DNA from: Mycobacterium kyorinense
GTDB taxonomy: Bacteria > Actinomycetota > Actinomycetes > Mycobacteriales > Mycobacteriaceae
Direction of reading: 5' to 3'
Length of the DNA: 64,000 nt
Assembly: GCF_001672775.1 (NCBI RefSeq)
Contig: NZ_LZKJ01000080.1
Span: 34,544-98,543 of the forward strand
The notes under the pieces were generated by a model. The model saw only the letters and a list, made by a program, of their open reading frames with translations, was not told the DNA's origin and did no database searches. A program made the position numbers and the translations under genes. This document shows positions 6,958-17,983 of this stretch, piece after piece. Each line of letters begins with the position of its first letter. Within the stretch, counting starts at the first letter, position 1.

Positions 6958-9759
6958 TTACCCGAGCACAGCGCGGGTTGATGCCACCGCCACCTGCGCG
7001 GCGTTGCCGTTGCCGCTTGCCTCGGCCACCGCGCGACGCGCCGCGCTCATCCGTTGCAACGCGTCCTCGGTGAACACCGACAGTCCCAACTCCGGGTTGT
7101 AACCGTGGATTTCCTTGACGTCGAGCTCGGCAAGGAAATACAAGATCTCCTTGGAGACCACCTGGCCCGGCACCAGCACCGGGAAACCGGGCGGATAGGG
7201 CACCACAAAAGTGGTGGACACCAACGGCTTTCCCTCGGCCAGCCGGCGCCCCGCTGCGCCGAGCTGGACGTGTTCGCGGTCGGCGTCCTCGTATCCGGCG
7301 TAGAACGCCGACCGCATGTCGCCGAACAAACAGACCTTCTCGGGGCGGAATGCGTCGTCGAACTCGCTGAAGTCGGGCAGCGGCGGCAGGTCCTCGGTAA
7401 TCTCCTCGACCCGGCGCTGTTGCAGGGCACGGTCATCCTTGCTGGCCGCGCATTGGCTCCGTTCGAGATCGCCGGCCACCCGGCGCAGCGCGTCGAGCAG
7501 ATAGTGCACGCTCGACCAGGTGACGCCGATCGTGAAGATCAACAACACACTGTTGATCGAGGTCTTGTTGATCTGAATCCCGAACCGGTCCATCAGGATC
7601 TTCTCGCGGAAGTCGTAGCCGTTCATTCCAGTCTTGCCGATGAACAACGTCACGCGGGTCGGGTCCAACACGAACTGATCGGAGCGCCAGGCCTCGTTCC
7701 ACTCCGCCAACGCGCCCTGCCGCACCTGACGGTAGGAACTGACCGTCGACGCCCGAAACTCGTCGGGCACCAGGTCGGACTCGTCGAGGATGCGAAACCA
7801 CTTGCCGATCAACCGGTCTTTGCGCACCCGGTGACGAAAGACCAGCGCCATGTCGTAGACGTAGCGCACCATCTGGAAACCCTCGATGTCGACCTGGCGG
7901 CGCGCCAAATCCAACGACGCGAGCAGCTGCTGATTGGGCGACGTCGAGGTGTGGGTCAAAAACGCCTCCCCGAACGCGTCCCGGCTCAGCGCCTTGAAGT
8001 CCTGGTCGCGAATGTGGATCATCGAGGCCTGCCGCAGCGCCGACAGCGACTTATGCGTCGAATGCGTCGCATACACTCGGATCCGCGCCCGGTCGGGGTC
8101 GGGCAGCAGCCGCCGGGTCCGCCACTGTTCGCGGTCGACCCCCTGCATCGACGCCTGCCATTCGCGGTACTGCTCGGCGTATGAGGCCGACGACAGCATC
8201 GACTCCAGTTGCTCGGCGGCAATCATCGCGGTGCGCTGGCGCGCCCAGGGCACCGCGGTGGCAAACGCGTACCAGGCCTCGTCCCACAAAAAGCAGATGT
8301 CGGGTTTGATGGCCAGCACTTCTTCCATCACCCGGCGCGGGTTGTAGACGACGCCGTCGAAGGTGCAGTTGGTGAGCAGCAGCATCCGTACCCGGTCCAG
8401 CTGCCCGGCCGCTTCAAGATCCAGCAGCGCGTTTTTGATGGTGTCCAGCGACACCGCGCCATAGATGGCGAACGGCTTGAGCTCGTAGGCATCCAGATAC
8501 AGCGGGTAGGCCCCGGCCAGCACCAGGCCGTAGTGGTGTGACTTATGGCAGTTGCGGTCGATCAACACGATGTCGCCGGGCCGGGTCAGCGCCTGCACGA
8601 CGATCTTGTTGGCGGTCGACGTGCCATTGGTGACGAAGTAGGTGTTGTTGGCGTTCCAGGTCAACGCGGCCTTGTCCATCGCCGCCCGGATCGTGCCGTG
8701 TGGGTCCAGCAGCGAATCCAGCCCGCCCGACGTCGACGACGTCTCGGCCATGAAGATATTGCGGCCGTAGAACTCCCCCATGTCCTGCAGCGACTTTGAA
8801 TTGAAGATGCTGGCGCCGCGCGCGACCGGAAGCGCATGAAACTGGCCGGCCGGTCGGGCCGCATAGGCCCGCAGCGCGTCGAAAAACGGTGTGGCGAAAC
8901 GATTCCGGATGCCGGCAAGCACGGTGCTGTGCAAGTCGGTGACATCGTTGAGCCGATAGAACGTGCGGTCGTAGATGTCTGGTTCGTCCTCGGTGTCGGC
9001 GGCGATCGACTCGTCGGTGAGCAGGTACAGGTCGATGTGTGGCCGCAGTTCGCGGATCCATTCGCCGCACTCCACCCAGTCGTGGGTGCGGTCGGTGGCG
9101 ACCGCGTCGTCGTTGCCGCCAAGCAAGGTGGTCATCAGCGGCACCCGGTCGCGGGACCGCAGTGGCAGGTCGTGGCGGATGATCGCGGCCTGAATTTCGC
9201 CGTTCAACGCGACCGCGGTGATGGCGTCTTCGACGCTGGTCACCACCAGCAGCTCGAACTGCACGTCGTCGGAGGGATCGCGCAGCGCGCGCAGGCATTC
9301 GGCCAGGCTCTCCGGGGCCGTCTCCGGGGCATCGTCGCCGAGCAGCACGGTGTAGAACTGCTGTTCTTTGGCCCGGGCCACCAGCTCCTGGTCGGCCAGC
9401 GACGCCGAGGTGTCGAACAACGCTGCGCGATCGCCGTATTCGGACAGCAGCCGCACCGCGAGCGACACCCCATCGGAGAGGCTGACCGTCGCGAGGTTGT
9501 CGAGATAGCGGCGGAAGGTGGCGAGGTTCTCCGCGCCGGGGTAAAGCCAATACCGCTCGTAGGCGCCGAGGCGATTCAGCAGACGCTTGACGCGAGCCGC
9601 TTCGTGGGTGGTGTCCAACCCGGCACGGTTGACCACCGCGAGCTGATGGCAGGCGTCGTCGAGCAGGTTCCAGGTATCCATCCGCGAATACGACGGGTTG
9701 GCTACCGCCGCCAGCGCGGAAACACGAAGTCGTCTCGGGCGCTCGCCGTTTCGATCCAT
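6958..9759 (-). CDS. Orn/Lys/Arg decarboxylase family, PLP-dependent (Rv2531c-like)
   Basis: 933 aa, fold type I PLP enzyme of the ornithine/lysine/arginine decarboxylase group. Order: an N-terminal receiver-like wing domain (about 100-290), the PLP domain with TNGTSTANKIV, the Asp-containing FLWDEAWYAF and the Schiff-base motif THSTHKSLSALRQAS (Lys570), then a C-terminal domain ending near PYPPGFPVLVPGQ. The PxxPG motif and total length fit the family. The exact substrate cannot be read. Same place and strand as in M. tuberculosis, upstream of nusB. The ATG at 9759 is the first plausible start; the longer frame overlapping it is another register. Confidence 0.9.
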   Translation of the reverse strand: MDRNGERPRRLRVSALAAVANPSYSRMDTWNLLDDACHQLAVVNRAGLDTTHEAARVKRLLNRLGAYERYWLYPGAENLATFRRYLDNLATVSLSDGVSLAVRLLSEYGDRAALFDTSASLADQELVARAKEQQFYTVLLGDDAPETAPESLAECLRALRDPSDDVQFELLVVTSVEDAITAVALNGEIQAAIIRHDLPLRSRDRVPLMTTLLGGNDDAVATDRTHDWVECGEWIRELRPHIDLYLLTDESIAADTEDEPDIYDRTFYRLNDVTDLHSTVLAGIRNRFATPFFDALRAYAARPAGQFHALPVARGASIFNSKSLQDMGEFYGRNIFMAETSSTSGGLDSLLDPHGTIRAAMDKAALTWNANNTYFVTNGTSTANKIVVQALTRPGDIVLIDRNCHKSHHYGLVLAGAYPLYLDAYELKPFAIYGAVSLDTIKNALLDLEAAGQLDRVRMLLLTNCTFDGVVYNPRRVMEEVLAIKPDICFLWDEAWYAFATAVPWARQRTAMIAAEQLESMLSSASYAEQYREWQASMQGVDREQWRTRRLLPDPDRARIRVYATHSTHKSLSALRQASMIHIRDQDFKALSRDAFGEAFLTHTSTSPNQQLLASLDLARRQVDIEGFQMVRYVYDMALVFRHRVRKDRLIGKWFRILDESDLVPDEFRASTVSSYRQVRQGALAEWNEAWRSDQFVLDPTRVTLFIGKTGMNGYDFREKILMDRFGIQINKTSINSVLLIFTIGVTWSSVHYLLDALRRVAGDLERSQCAASKDDRALQQRRVEEITEDLPPLPDFSEFDDAFRPEKVCLFGDMRSAFYAGYEDADREHVQLGAAGRRLAEGKPLVSTTFVVPYPPGFPVLVPGQVVSKEILYFLAELDVKEIHGYNPELGLSVFTEDALQRMSAARRAVAEASGNGNAAQVAVASTRAVLG

Positions 9760-9818
9760 GAGGCCAGTGTGTCTCGCCGGTGATCAGGATGAGGCGGTTT
9801 CGTCGACGTGGGCCGCCG

Positions 9819-10178
9819 TCAGCGCTCCAGTTCGTCGTCCGGGGAACCACGGCTGATGGCCATCCACCGCCATCCCCGCGCCGGCACCTCGGTGACGTCG
9901 GACAGCGAGCGCACCACGGCCTGGGTCAGCCCCATGATGGCGGCCATCACCGGAAGCAGCGGCGACAGCGGCTTGGCCACCGAGCGAACGGTGTTGATGC
10001 GCCGGGCCACCACGTAACGCTCGACCGAGTGATACAGCCACGCCCCGACGCCCAGCGCGTAGATCGCCAGCGCCGCCGCGATCGCCGCCTGTCCGTAGGC
10101 CGCGCACACGACGGCGCCCAGCACCACCGTCGCGGCCAGCACGCCCGCGATGACCACCCGCAACTCCAGCCGGGTCAC
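9819..10178 (-). CDS. small two-helix membrane protein (Rv2532c-like)
   Basis: 119 aa. Two adjacent N-terminal membrane helices (about residues 7-27, [21 protein letters not shown], and 31-49, [18 protein letters not shown]) then a basic, probably cytoplasmic tail ending SPDDELER. The GTG start overlaps the nusB stop (GTGA), so it is read with nusB. The M. tuberculosis gene at this place is also an uncharacterised conserved protein. The longer frame opening at 10364 lies inside nusB and is rejected. No function can be assigned. Confidence 0.75.
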   Translation of the reverse strand: MTRLELRVVIAGVLAATVVLGAVVCAAYGQAAIAAALAIYALGVGAWLYHSVERYVVARRINTVRSVAKPLSPLLPVMAAIMGLTQAVVRSLSDVTEVPARGWRWMAISRGSPDDELER

Positions 10179-10663
10179 AACGGGTGGTTCCCTCCCCGCA
10201 GGGCTTGCGAGGCAGCGCGGATCTGTGGTGTCACCAGCATCACTTGCCCGAGCACACCGTTGACGAATCCGGGCGAGTCGTCGGTGGACAGCTCCTTGGC
10301 CAACTGCACCGCCTCGTCCACGGCCACCGGCTCCGGCACGTCGTCGGCGTGCAGCAACTCCCACACCGCGACCCGCAGGATGGCCCGGTCCACCGCCGGC
10401 AGTCGTTCCAGGGTCCAGCCCTGCAGGTGCGACGCGATCAGCTCGTCGATATGGGCGGTGTGCTCGGCGACCCCGCGGACCACGGTCTCGGTGTACGGAT
10501 GCAGCGGCGCGACGTCGGGTTTCGCCGCTGCCAGCGCGGACCGGGCATCGGCGACCTCGACCGGTGTCAAACCGCGGGCCTCGGCCTCGAACAGCAGGTC
10601 GACGGCGCGTTTGCGGGCCTGATGACGTCCTTTGATCGGCCTGGCCGGCTTGGCGTCAGCCAT
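10175..10663 (-). CDS. nusB: transcription antitermination factor NusB
   Basis: 162 aa, the usual NusB length plus short ends. All-helical NusB/RsmB fold text: [55 protein letters not shown] and [31 protein letters not shown]. NusB binds NusE (S10) and boxA RNA in rRNA antitermination. The ATG at 10663 is two bases after the efp stop, and its stop overlaps the next gene, so efp-nusB-membrane protein is one operon. In M. tuberculosis efp and nusB have the same arrangement. Confidence 0.97.
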   Translation of the reverse strand: MADAKPARPIKGRHQARKRAVDLLFEAEARGLTPVEVADARSALAAAKPDVAPLHPYTETVVRGVAEHTAHIDELIASHLQGWTLERLPAVDRAILRVAVWELLHADDVPEPVAVDEAVQLAKELSTDDSPGFVNGVLGQVMLVTPQIRAASQALRGGNHPL

Positions 10664-10665
10664 CG

Positions 10666-11223
10666 TCAAGCACGGCCGAGGTAGCTGCCGTCGCGGGAGT
10701 CGACTTTGAGCTTGTCGCCGGTGTTGATGAACAGCGGCACGTTGATTTGGGCGCCGGTCTCCAGCGTCGCCGGCTTGGTGCCCGCGCTGGAGCGGTCGCC
10801 CTGCAGGCCCGGGTCGGTGTGGGTGACCTCCAGCTCGACAGTCACCGGCAGATCGATGTACAGCGCCGACCCGTTGTGGAAGGCGACCTGTACCGGCATG
10901 CCCTCCAGCAAGAAATTCGCGGCGTTGCCCACCAGCGACTCCGGTAGCGGGTGCTGCTCGTAATCCTGGCTGTCCATGAACACGAAGTCCGAGCCGTCGC
11001 GGTACAGGTAGGTGGTGTCGCGGCGGTCGACGGTAGCTGTCTCCACCTTCACCCCGGCGTTGTACGTCTTGTCGACCACCTTGCCGGAGACGACGTTCTT
11101 CAGCTTGGTGCGCACGAACGCCGGGCCCTTGCCGGGTTTGACGTGCTGGAATTCGACGATCTGCCACAGCTGGCCGTCGATCACCAGCACGAGTCCGTTC
11201 TTGAAGTCGGCAGTCGATGCCAC
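10666..11223 (-). CDS. efp: elongation factor P
   Basis: 185 aa, three OB-like domains. EF-P enters the ribosomal E site to rescue stalling at consecutive prolines. The tip loop of domain I reads [10 protein letters not shown], i.e. PGKGP with Lys32; actinobacterial EF-Ps with this palindromic loop are reported to work without lysine modification, which agrees with no EpmA/B or DHS-like gene nearby. The GTG at 11223 is preceded by AGGAG. Its upstream border (11235-11261) is a relic of the pepQ 3' end, see the duplication entry. Confidence 0.97.
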   Translation of the reverse strand: MASTADFKNGLVLVIDGQLWQIVEFQHVKPGKGPAFVRTKLKNVVSGKVVDKTYNAGVKVETATVDRRDTTYLYRDGSDFVFMDSQDYEQHPLPESLVGNAANFLLEGMPVQVAFHNGSALYIDLPVTVELEVTHTDPGLQGDRSSAGTKPATLETGAQINVPLFINTGDKLKVDSRDGSYLGRA

Positions 11224-11234
11224 GAGTCTCCTAG

Positions 11235-11261
11235 AGAATGGCCAGTTCCTTGGGGAACCGG
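11235..11261 (-). repeat. 27-bp duplication of the pepQ 3' end, efp-proximal copy
   Basis: Perfect direct repeat of 12495-12521. On the minus strand it reads as the last codons of pepQ (PKELAIL) followed at once by TAG and the efp Shine-Dalgarno region. This is the arrangement expected if pepQ once ended directly before efp, as it does in M. tuberculosis. It marks one border of the inserted cassette. Confidence 0.85.
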
Positions 11262-11366
11262 TTTTGGTTGGTCAATGGTATTGGAGCAGAAGCGGCAGAG
11301 GATCGTTCCTGTCGGGGGTGGTCGACGGTGACGTGTCGGGTGTGGCCGCCGAGGCGCTGGTTGGCC

Positions 11367-11627
11367 TCACCGATAGATGGGCCACGCTTCTAGGTAGGCG
11401 TCTATCGCACGCTCGACGGCCAAGCCGTATTCGTTCGGCGTGTGCCCCGGCCCGAAGTTTTCCCTCAACGCAGGAGCGAGCACGCCTAACACAACGGCGT
11501 CGCTTTGCTCGTTGGTCGGCTTCTGTGCAGCGCGGAGTTCTGCCAGTAGCGTCGGATTGCGTTGCGTGAGTTCTGTCGTTATCAGGTAGCGCGCGTCGGC
11601 GGTCACGGCGTCGAGGACGTTGCTCAC
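11367..11627 (-). CDS. putative immunity protein for the adjacent toxin-like gene
   Basis: 86 aa, acidic, mostly helical by eye (VLDAVTADARYLITTEL, LLAELRAAQKPTNEQSDAVVLGVLAP, GLAVERAIDAYLEAWPIY). No family recognised. The GTG at 11627 is preceded by GGAGG at 7 bases and overlaps the stop of the upstream toxin-like gene (GTGA); the alternative ATG at 11639 has a poorer site. A small acidic gene tightly coupled behind a polymorphic-toxin-like gene is the standard place of a cognate immunity gene, so this role is inferred from context only. It is part of the insertion between efp and pepQ. Confidence 0.6.
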   Translation of the reverse strand: MSNVLDAVTADARYLITTELTQRNPTLLAELRAAQKPTNEQSDAVVLGVLAPALRENFGPGHTPNEYGLAVERAIDAYLEAWPIYR

Positions 11628-12325
11628 GGGTTCCTCCATCCGTTCCGGCTGTTCGCCCATGCGGTTATCACCTGTCCGTCTTTGTTAAGGATCACTGTCG
11701 CATCTTTGCCAACGTACGTATAGCTGCCGCCGTACTGGTCGGGCGCATACTGCGGCGGACCTATCGGATGCTTAACGGCGTCGCCCAGTGCGCTGTCGTT
11801 GACGCCGTGACTGTCTCGCCCGTTGATGCGCTGTGCGCCATGCTCAGTCAGGCCGGTCATGTGTTGGGGCGGTGGGAATGGCGGCGGCGCCTGTTCTGGG
11901 TGGGCCGGGGCTTCGCCCTCCACCGGCACGCCCAGTTCCGCGAGCCTGGCTTCAAGCGCGGCTTTTCGCGCGTTCAGAGCGGCGGCTTCCCGGTTGTAGG
12001 CCGCTACCGCGCCGGTGTCGTGGGGCGGTGGCGGCGACAGATTGTGCGCGCGGATGTGGCCCTTGAGCCTGTCGTAGGCTGCTCGCGCCTGCTCCGGCGT
12101 CATCCGTGACGGATCGTCGGAGTCGCCCGGGAACTGCGGCGCATCGCGGAACGTCCGGTTGTCTACGGCCTGCACGCCGCGCCGCTGATCTTCGTCCTTG
12201 TCTGGGTGCATCTGCTGGTTGATGCGGTCGGCGATCTGCTGGTCGCTTCCTGCGTAAGCGCGGGCGGCCTCGCCGATCTTCCGGGCGGTTTCGAGCGCCG
12301 CCTGTTTGACTTCTGCCAAACCCAC
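11624..12325 (-). CDS. putative polymorphic toxin with C-terminal RNase-like domain
   Basis: 233 aa. Residues 1-38 are helical (LAEVKQAALETARKIGEAARAY), resembling the end of an ESX/WXG-like targeting region; 75-132 is a linker rich in PPPP and Ala/Asn/Arg repeats (VAAYNREAAALNARKAALEARL), typical of actinobacterial polymorphic toxins; 136-156 is Pro-rich; the last ~75 residues form a compact domain: LTEHGAQRINGR, AVKHPIG, YTYVGKDATVILNKDGQVIT, NSRNGWRNP. A His/Arg helix followed by strands and a basic tail resembles barnase/EndoU/colicin-E5-like (BECR) or DUF4258-like RNases; this is inference. Start GTG 12325 follows an in-frame stop closely and has a weak ribosome site. The short N-terminus suggests a truncated or split toxin. 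Confidence 0.6.
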   Translation of the reverse strand: MGLAEVKQAALETARKIGEAARAYAGSDQQIADRINQQMHPDKDEDQRRGVQAVDNRTFRDAPQFPGDSDDPSRMTPEQARAAYDRLKGHIRAHNLSPPPPHDTGAVAAYNREAAALNARKAALEARLAELGVPVEGEAPAHPEQAPPPFPPPQHMTGLTEHGAQRINGRDSHGVNDSALGDAVKHPIGPPQYAPDQYGGSYTYVGKDATVILNKDGQVITAWANSRNGWRNP

Positions 12326-12363
12326 ACCGGAAGCCTAAACGCGGCGCGGCGGGCCACCTGGCA

Positions 12364-12487
12364 CTAATCACCCCAACCGCTGGGGGTGGTGTCGTCCTCG
12401 GGCGTGGTCAGAAGCGACAGCCGCTGCGGACCTCACCCGGATGATCCTCGTCGTTGACTTGCTTTCGCAGGTCAAGCACAGCGTTGA
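12364..12487 (-). pseudogene. possible decayed coding remnant next to the toxin cassette
   Basis: Two short protein-like stretches in different frames: DLVNAVLDLRKQVNDEDHPG from about 12487 down, then QRLSLLTTPEDDTTPSGWGD ending at TAG 12364-12366. Together they look like a ~45-codon C-terminal piece broken by one frameshift. No family recognised. It may be the tail of a former N-terminal secretion-domain gene of the cassette, or chance. Confidence 0.25.
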
Positions 12488-13573
12488 CTAGGTCAGAATG
12501 GCCAGTTCCTTGGGGAACCGGGTCAGCAATTCGGGGCGGTGTGTTCCCACGACCAACGTGTCCTCGATGCGGACGCCGCCACGGTCGGGCACATAGACAC
12601 CGGGCTCCACCGTCACCACGGAGCCCGCAAGTAGTGTACCGGCGGCGCCGGCGCTGATCCCTGGCGCTTCGTGGATCTGAAGCCCGACCCCGTGGCCGAG
12701 CCCGTGCCCGAAATGATCCCCGTGTCCGGCGTCGGCGATCACGTCACGCGCCGCGCCGTCGACGTCGGCCAGGCTGGCGCCGGCTTCGAGCGCCTCACGG
12801 CCGGCTTGTTGGGCGGCAGCGACCAGTTGATAAATGTCGTGCTGCCAGTCGGCGGCCGCGCCCAGCACGAAGGTGCGCGTCATGTCGGAGTGATAACCGC
12901 CGACCAGCGCACCGAAGTCGATCTTGACGAAGTCACCGGTGGCCAGCACCGCGTCGGTGGGCCGATGATGCGGGATCGCCGAGTTTGCTCCGGCGGCCAC
13001 GATCGTTTCGAAAGAGGCGCCGTCGGCGCCGTGGTCGAGCATCAGGGCCTCCAGCTCGCGACCCACCTGGCGTTCGGTTCGGCCCGGCCGCAGCCCGCCA
13101 CGCCGCACCAGTTCGGTCAGCGCGGCATCGGCGGCCTCGCAGGCCAGCCGCAGCAGGGCTACCTCGCCGGCGTCTTTGACCTCGCGCAGCGCTTCGGCGG
13201 TCCCCGACGCGCGGACCAACTCGGTACCCATGGCCTCACGGGACAATGCGTCGAACCCGTCCACGGTGACAACGTGGCTCTCGAAACCCAACCGCTGCAC
13301 ACCGTCGGCGGCGGCCCGTCCGGTCAGGTAGCGACCGCACGCCCGCTCGATGGCCACCTCCACGTCGGGGGCCTGCTGAGCGGCCTGGGTGCGGTAGCGG
13401 CCGTCGGTGGCCAGGACCGGCGTCCGGCGGTCGGCGAACACCAGCAGCGCGGCATTCGAGCCGGTGAATCCGGAAAGATATCGCACATTGATCAGGTCGG
13501 TGATCAGCATCGCGTCCAGTCCGTTGCCGTCGATCCGGGCGCTGAGATTGTCTCGACGCTGAGAATGTGTCAC
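12488..13573 (-). CDS. pepQ: Xaa-Pro aminopeptidase/dipeptidase, M24 family
   Basis: 361 aa, creatinase/prolidase fold: N-terminal domain (THSQRRDNL ... LITDLINVRYLSGFTGSNAALLVF) and a C-terminal pita-bread catalytic domain with the dinuclear metal ligands in KIDFGALVGGYHSDMTRTF (two Asp), GHGLGHGVG (His), TVEPGVY (Glu) and GVRIEDTL (Glu). It cleaves X-Pro bonds. The GTG at 13573 gives the N-terminus of the M. tuberculosis homologue; the extra 38 in-frame codons upstream are rejected. The end reads [10 protein letters not shown], one residue longer than expected, because the insertion at its 3' end replaced the original stop. Confidence 0.92.
   Translation of the reverse strand: MTHSQRRDNLSARIDGNGLDAMLITDLINVRYLSGFTGSNAALLVFADRRTPVLATDGRYRTQAAQQAPDVEVAIERACGRYLTGRAAADGVQRLGFESHVVTVDGFDALSREAMGTELVRASGTAEALREVKDAGEVALLRLACEAADAALTELVRRGGLRPGRTERQVGRELEALMLDHGADGASFETIVAAGANSAIPHHRPTDAVLATGDFVKIDFGALVGGYHSDMTRTFVLGAAADWQHDIYQLVAAAQQAGREALEAGASLADVDGAARDVIADAGHGDHFGHGLGHGVGLQIHEAPGISAGAAGTLLAGSVVTVEPGVYVPDRGGVRIEDTLVVGTHRPELLTRFPKELAILT
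12495..12521 (-). repeat. 27-bp direct repeat inside the pepQ 3' end
   Basis: Perfect partner of 11235-11261, in the same orientation 1260 bases away. This copy is part of the functional pepQ. The pair brackets the toxin-immunity-like cassette, as in integration at the 3' end of a gene, but no integrase is present between them. Confidence 0.85.
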
Positions 13574-13607
13574 GCCCGACGACGGTACTCGTCTACGCTG
13601 TGCCCTC

Positions 13608-14315
13608 ATGACTAACTGGATGCTGCGTGGTCTGGTCTTTGCCGCCGCGATGGTCGTCGTCCGCCTGTTCCAGGGCGCATTGATCAACGCCTTTCAGACT
13701 GCGGCCGCGATGATCAGCATTGTGCTGCTGCTGCTCTTCCTCGTCGGTGTCGTGGTGTGGGGCGTGATCGACGGCCGCGCTGACGCCAGGGCGCACCCCG
13801 ATCCGGACCGTCGCGACGACCTGGCGATGACCTGGCTGCTGGCCGGCTTGGTCGCCGGGATACTGAGCGGCGCGGTCGCGTGGTTGATCGGACTGCTCTA
13901 CAAGGGCCTCTATGTCGGTGGGCTGATCAACGAGATCACGACGTTCGCCGCCTTCACCGCGCTGCTGGTGTTTTTGGGTGGCATCGGCGGGGCGACGGTC
14001 GGGCGTTGGCGCACCGACCGCAAGGGTGATTACGCCCCCCGCCCCGGCGCTGAGGAGGACCGGGTCGACACCGACGTGTTCGCCGCCGTCCGGCCCGACG
14101 ACGCGACGGCTGCGGCCGAGGGCGGCGCGATGCGCCAGGAGCAGGCCGGTGCGGTCGCCACCGCCGAGCGCGATGAGCACACCGCGCCGCAACCGGCCTA
14201 CAGCGAGTCGCCGACCGAAGAAATCAAGCTGGCCGACTACGACCAGGAGACCGCCGCGGCGGCCGAGGCGGAGCAGACCGAGCCGACTCCCAAAACCGAG
14301 AAAGATCAGCGCTAA
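13608..14315 (+). CDS. B-4DMT-like membrane protein (Rv2536-like)
   Basis: 235 aa. About four to five membrane helices in residues 1-130 ([82 protein letters not shown]) followed by a ~100-residue acidic, Ala/Glu/Thr-rich cytoplasmic tail. Corresponds in place and shape to Rv2536, annotated in databases as a B-4DMT family transporter; substrate unknown. Divergent from pepQ, 34 bases apart. Its TAA overlaps the TAG of the convergent aroQ (14312-14315). Confidence 0.8.
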   Translation: MTNWMLRGLVFAAAMVVVRLFQGALINAFQTAAAMISIVLLLLFLVGVVVWGVIDGRADARAHPDPDRRDDLAMTWLLAGLVAGILSGAVAWLIGLLYKGLYVGGLINEITTFAAFTALLVFLGGIGGATVGRWRTDRKGDYAPRPGAEEDRVDTDVFAAVRPDDATAAAEGGAMRQEQAGAVATAERDEHTAPQPAYSESPTEEIKLADYDQETAAAAEAEQTEPTPKTEKDQR

Positions 14316-14740
14316 ACGCCGGCCAGGTAGCGCAGCGCCAGCAGATAACCCTCTACGCCGAGGCCGACGATCACCCCACTGGCGATCGGACTCAGGTACG
14401 AGTGACGCCGAAACTCCTCGCGGGCATACACATTGGAGATATGCACCTCGATCAACGGCGCGCGTAGCTCGGTGCACGCGTCACGCAGCGCCACCGACGT
14501 GTGGGTCAGGCCGCCGGCGTTGAGGATCACCGGCTCTCCGGCATCGGCGGCGCCATGAATCCACTCCAGCAGCTGTGCTTCATTATCGCTTTGCCGCACA
14601 ACCACTTTCAGCCCAAGCTCAGTGGCCTCGCGCTCGATCATGGCGGCCAGGTCGTCGTGGGTGGTGTCGCCGTACACGTCGGGTTCCCGGCGGCCCAGCC
14701 GGCCCAGATTGGGTCCATTGATCACGTTGACGGTTGTCAT
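14312..14740 (-). CDS. aroQ: type II 3-dehydroquinate dehydratase
   Basis: 142 aa, the usual size of the dodecameric type II enzyme that converts 3-dehydroquinate to 3-dehydroshikimate. Signature NGPNLGRLG with the flexible loop RREPDVYG (catalytic Tyr and Arg), the substrate motif [17 protein letters not shown], and [19 protein letters not shown] with the catalytic His. The ATG at 14740 matches the family start ([11 protein letters not shown]). Last gene of the aroC-aroK-aroB-aroQ series; called aroD in M. tuberculosis literature. 67 bases separate it from aroB. Confidence 0.96.
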   Translation of the reverse strand: MTTVNVINGPNLGRLGRREPDVYGDTTHDDLAAMIEREATELGLKVVVRQSDNEAQLLEWIHGAADAGEPVILNAGGLTHTSVALRDACTELRAPLIEVHISNVYAREEFRRHSYLSPIASGVIVGLGVEGYLLALRYLAGV

Positions 14741-14807
14741 AAGCGCCACTCTCCCCCGCAAGCGGGCGGTACCCCCGCGATCCCGGCGACATCGTTGTCG
14801 GCGCGCG

Positions 14808-16557
<1,750 letters not shown>

Positions 16558-16558
<1 letters not shown>

Positions 16559-17763
16559 TACCCCGACACCCGAGCTTGGGCGGCGGGTTGCCGCTCGGCG
16601 ACGGTGCGCAGGTAAGCGTCGATGTTGCGGCGGGTTTCGGTCAGTGAATCACCGCCGAACTTCTCCAGCACCGCACGGGCCAACACCAGCGCCACCATCG
16701 TCTCGACCACCACGCCGGCGGCCGGCACCGCGCACACATCGGAGCGCTGATGTATGGCGACGGCCTCGTCACCGGTGGCCATGTCGACGGTGGCCAGTGC
16801 CCGCGGCACGGTGGAAATCGGCTTCATCGCCGCACGCACCCGCAGCGGCTGACCGTTGGTCATGCCGCCTTCCAGGCCGCCGGCCCGGTTGGTCGAGCGG
16901 ACGATGCCGTCGGGCCCGGGATACATCTCGTCGTGGGCGCGGCTGCCGCGGCGGCGGGCGGTGTCAAACCCGTCACCGATGCCCACGCCCTTGATCGCCT
17001 GGATGCCCATGACCGCGGCCGCGAGTTGACTGTCGAGCCGGTTGTCGCCGCTGGTGAACGATCCAAGGCCGACCGGCAGGCCCACCGCGACGGCCTCCAC
17101 CACGCCGCCGAGAGTGTCGCCGTCCTTCTTGGCGGCTTCGATCTCGGCGATCATGGCTTGTTCGGCCGCCTTGTCGTAGGCCCGCACCGGACTGGCGTCG
17201 ATCGCGGCGAGGTCTTCGGGCTGCGGCGGCGGGCCGTCGTAGGGCTCCGACGCGCCGATGGACACCACATGGGAGAGCACTTCGACGCCGAGGGCCTGGC
17301 GCAGGAACAGCCGGGCGACGGTGCCGGCGGCGACGCGGGCGGCGGTCTCGCGGGCGCTGGCCCGCTCCAGCACCGGGCGGGCGTCGTCGAAGCCGTACTT
17401 GAGCATGCCGGCATAGTCGGCGTGGCCGGGCCGCGGCCGGGTCAGCGGCGCGTTGCGGGCCACCTCGAGCGCGGCCGCGTCGACCGGGTCGGCAGCCATC
17501 ACCTCTTCCCACTTGGGCCATTCGGTGTTGCCGATCTCGATGGCGATCGGGCCGCCCAACGTGCTGCCGTGGCGCACTCCGGCCAAGACGGTGACCTGGT
17601 CGCGTTCGAACTTCATCCGGGCGCCGCGGCCGTAGCCGAGGCGGCGGCGGGCCAGTTGGTCGGCGATGTCCTCGGTGGTGACGGTGACTCCGGCGACCAT
17701 GCCCTCGACCACGGCCACCAGCGCACGGCCGTGGGATTCACCAGCTGTGGTCCAACGCAACAC
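16558..17763 (-). CDS. aroC: chorismate synthase
   Basis: 401 aa, the same length as M. tuberculosis AroF/AroC. FMN-dependent conversion of EPSP to chorismate. Signatures [90 protein letters not shown] and [22 protein letters not shown] at 17763, nine bases after GGGAGG, is preferred to the ATG at 17772 that abuts the site. First gene of aroC-aroK-aroB-aroQ. Confidence 0.97.
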
Positions 17764-17983
17764 GTGTCCCATCCTCCCACGCCGGGTTCTCACCACCCAA
17801 AAGCCGGCGCCAACGCCCAACGTGAAACCGTTGCGAAAAATGCGCCCGAATCTCGCAGTGGCTTCACGTTCGACGAGCCATACGGTCTAGGCAATACCTT
17901 CCCAGCCGAACCATGCCTGAGCGCAGTCCGGCCAGCGTAGCGTTCTTGACGCTCAGCAACCGCCATTCAGGAGCGGACTCGAT

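Noticed and set aside
8543..9850. 435-codon frame antisense-register to the decarboxylase
   Set aside because: Arg/Ala/Pro-rich shadow translation of a strongly conserved enzyme gene on the same strand in another frame.
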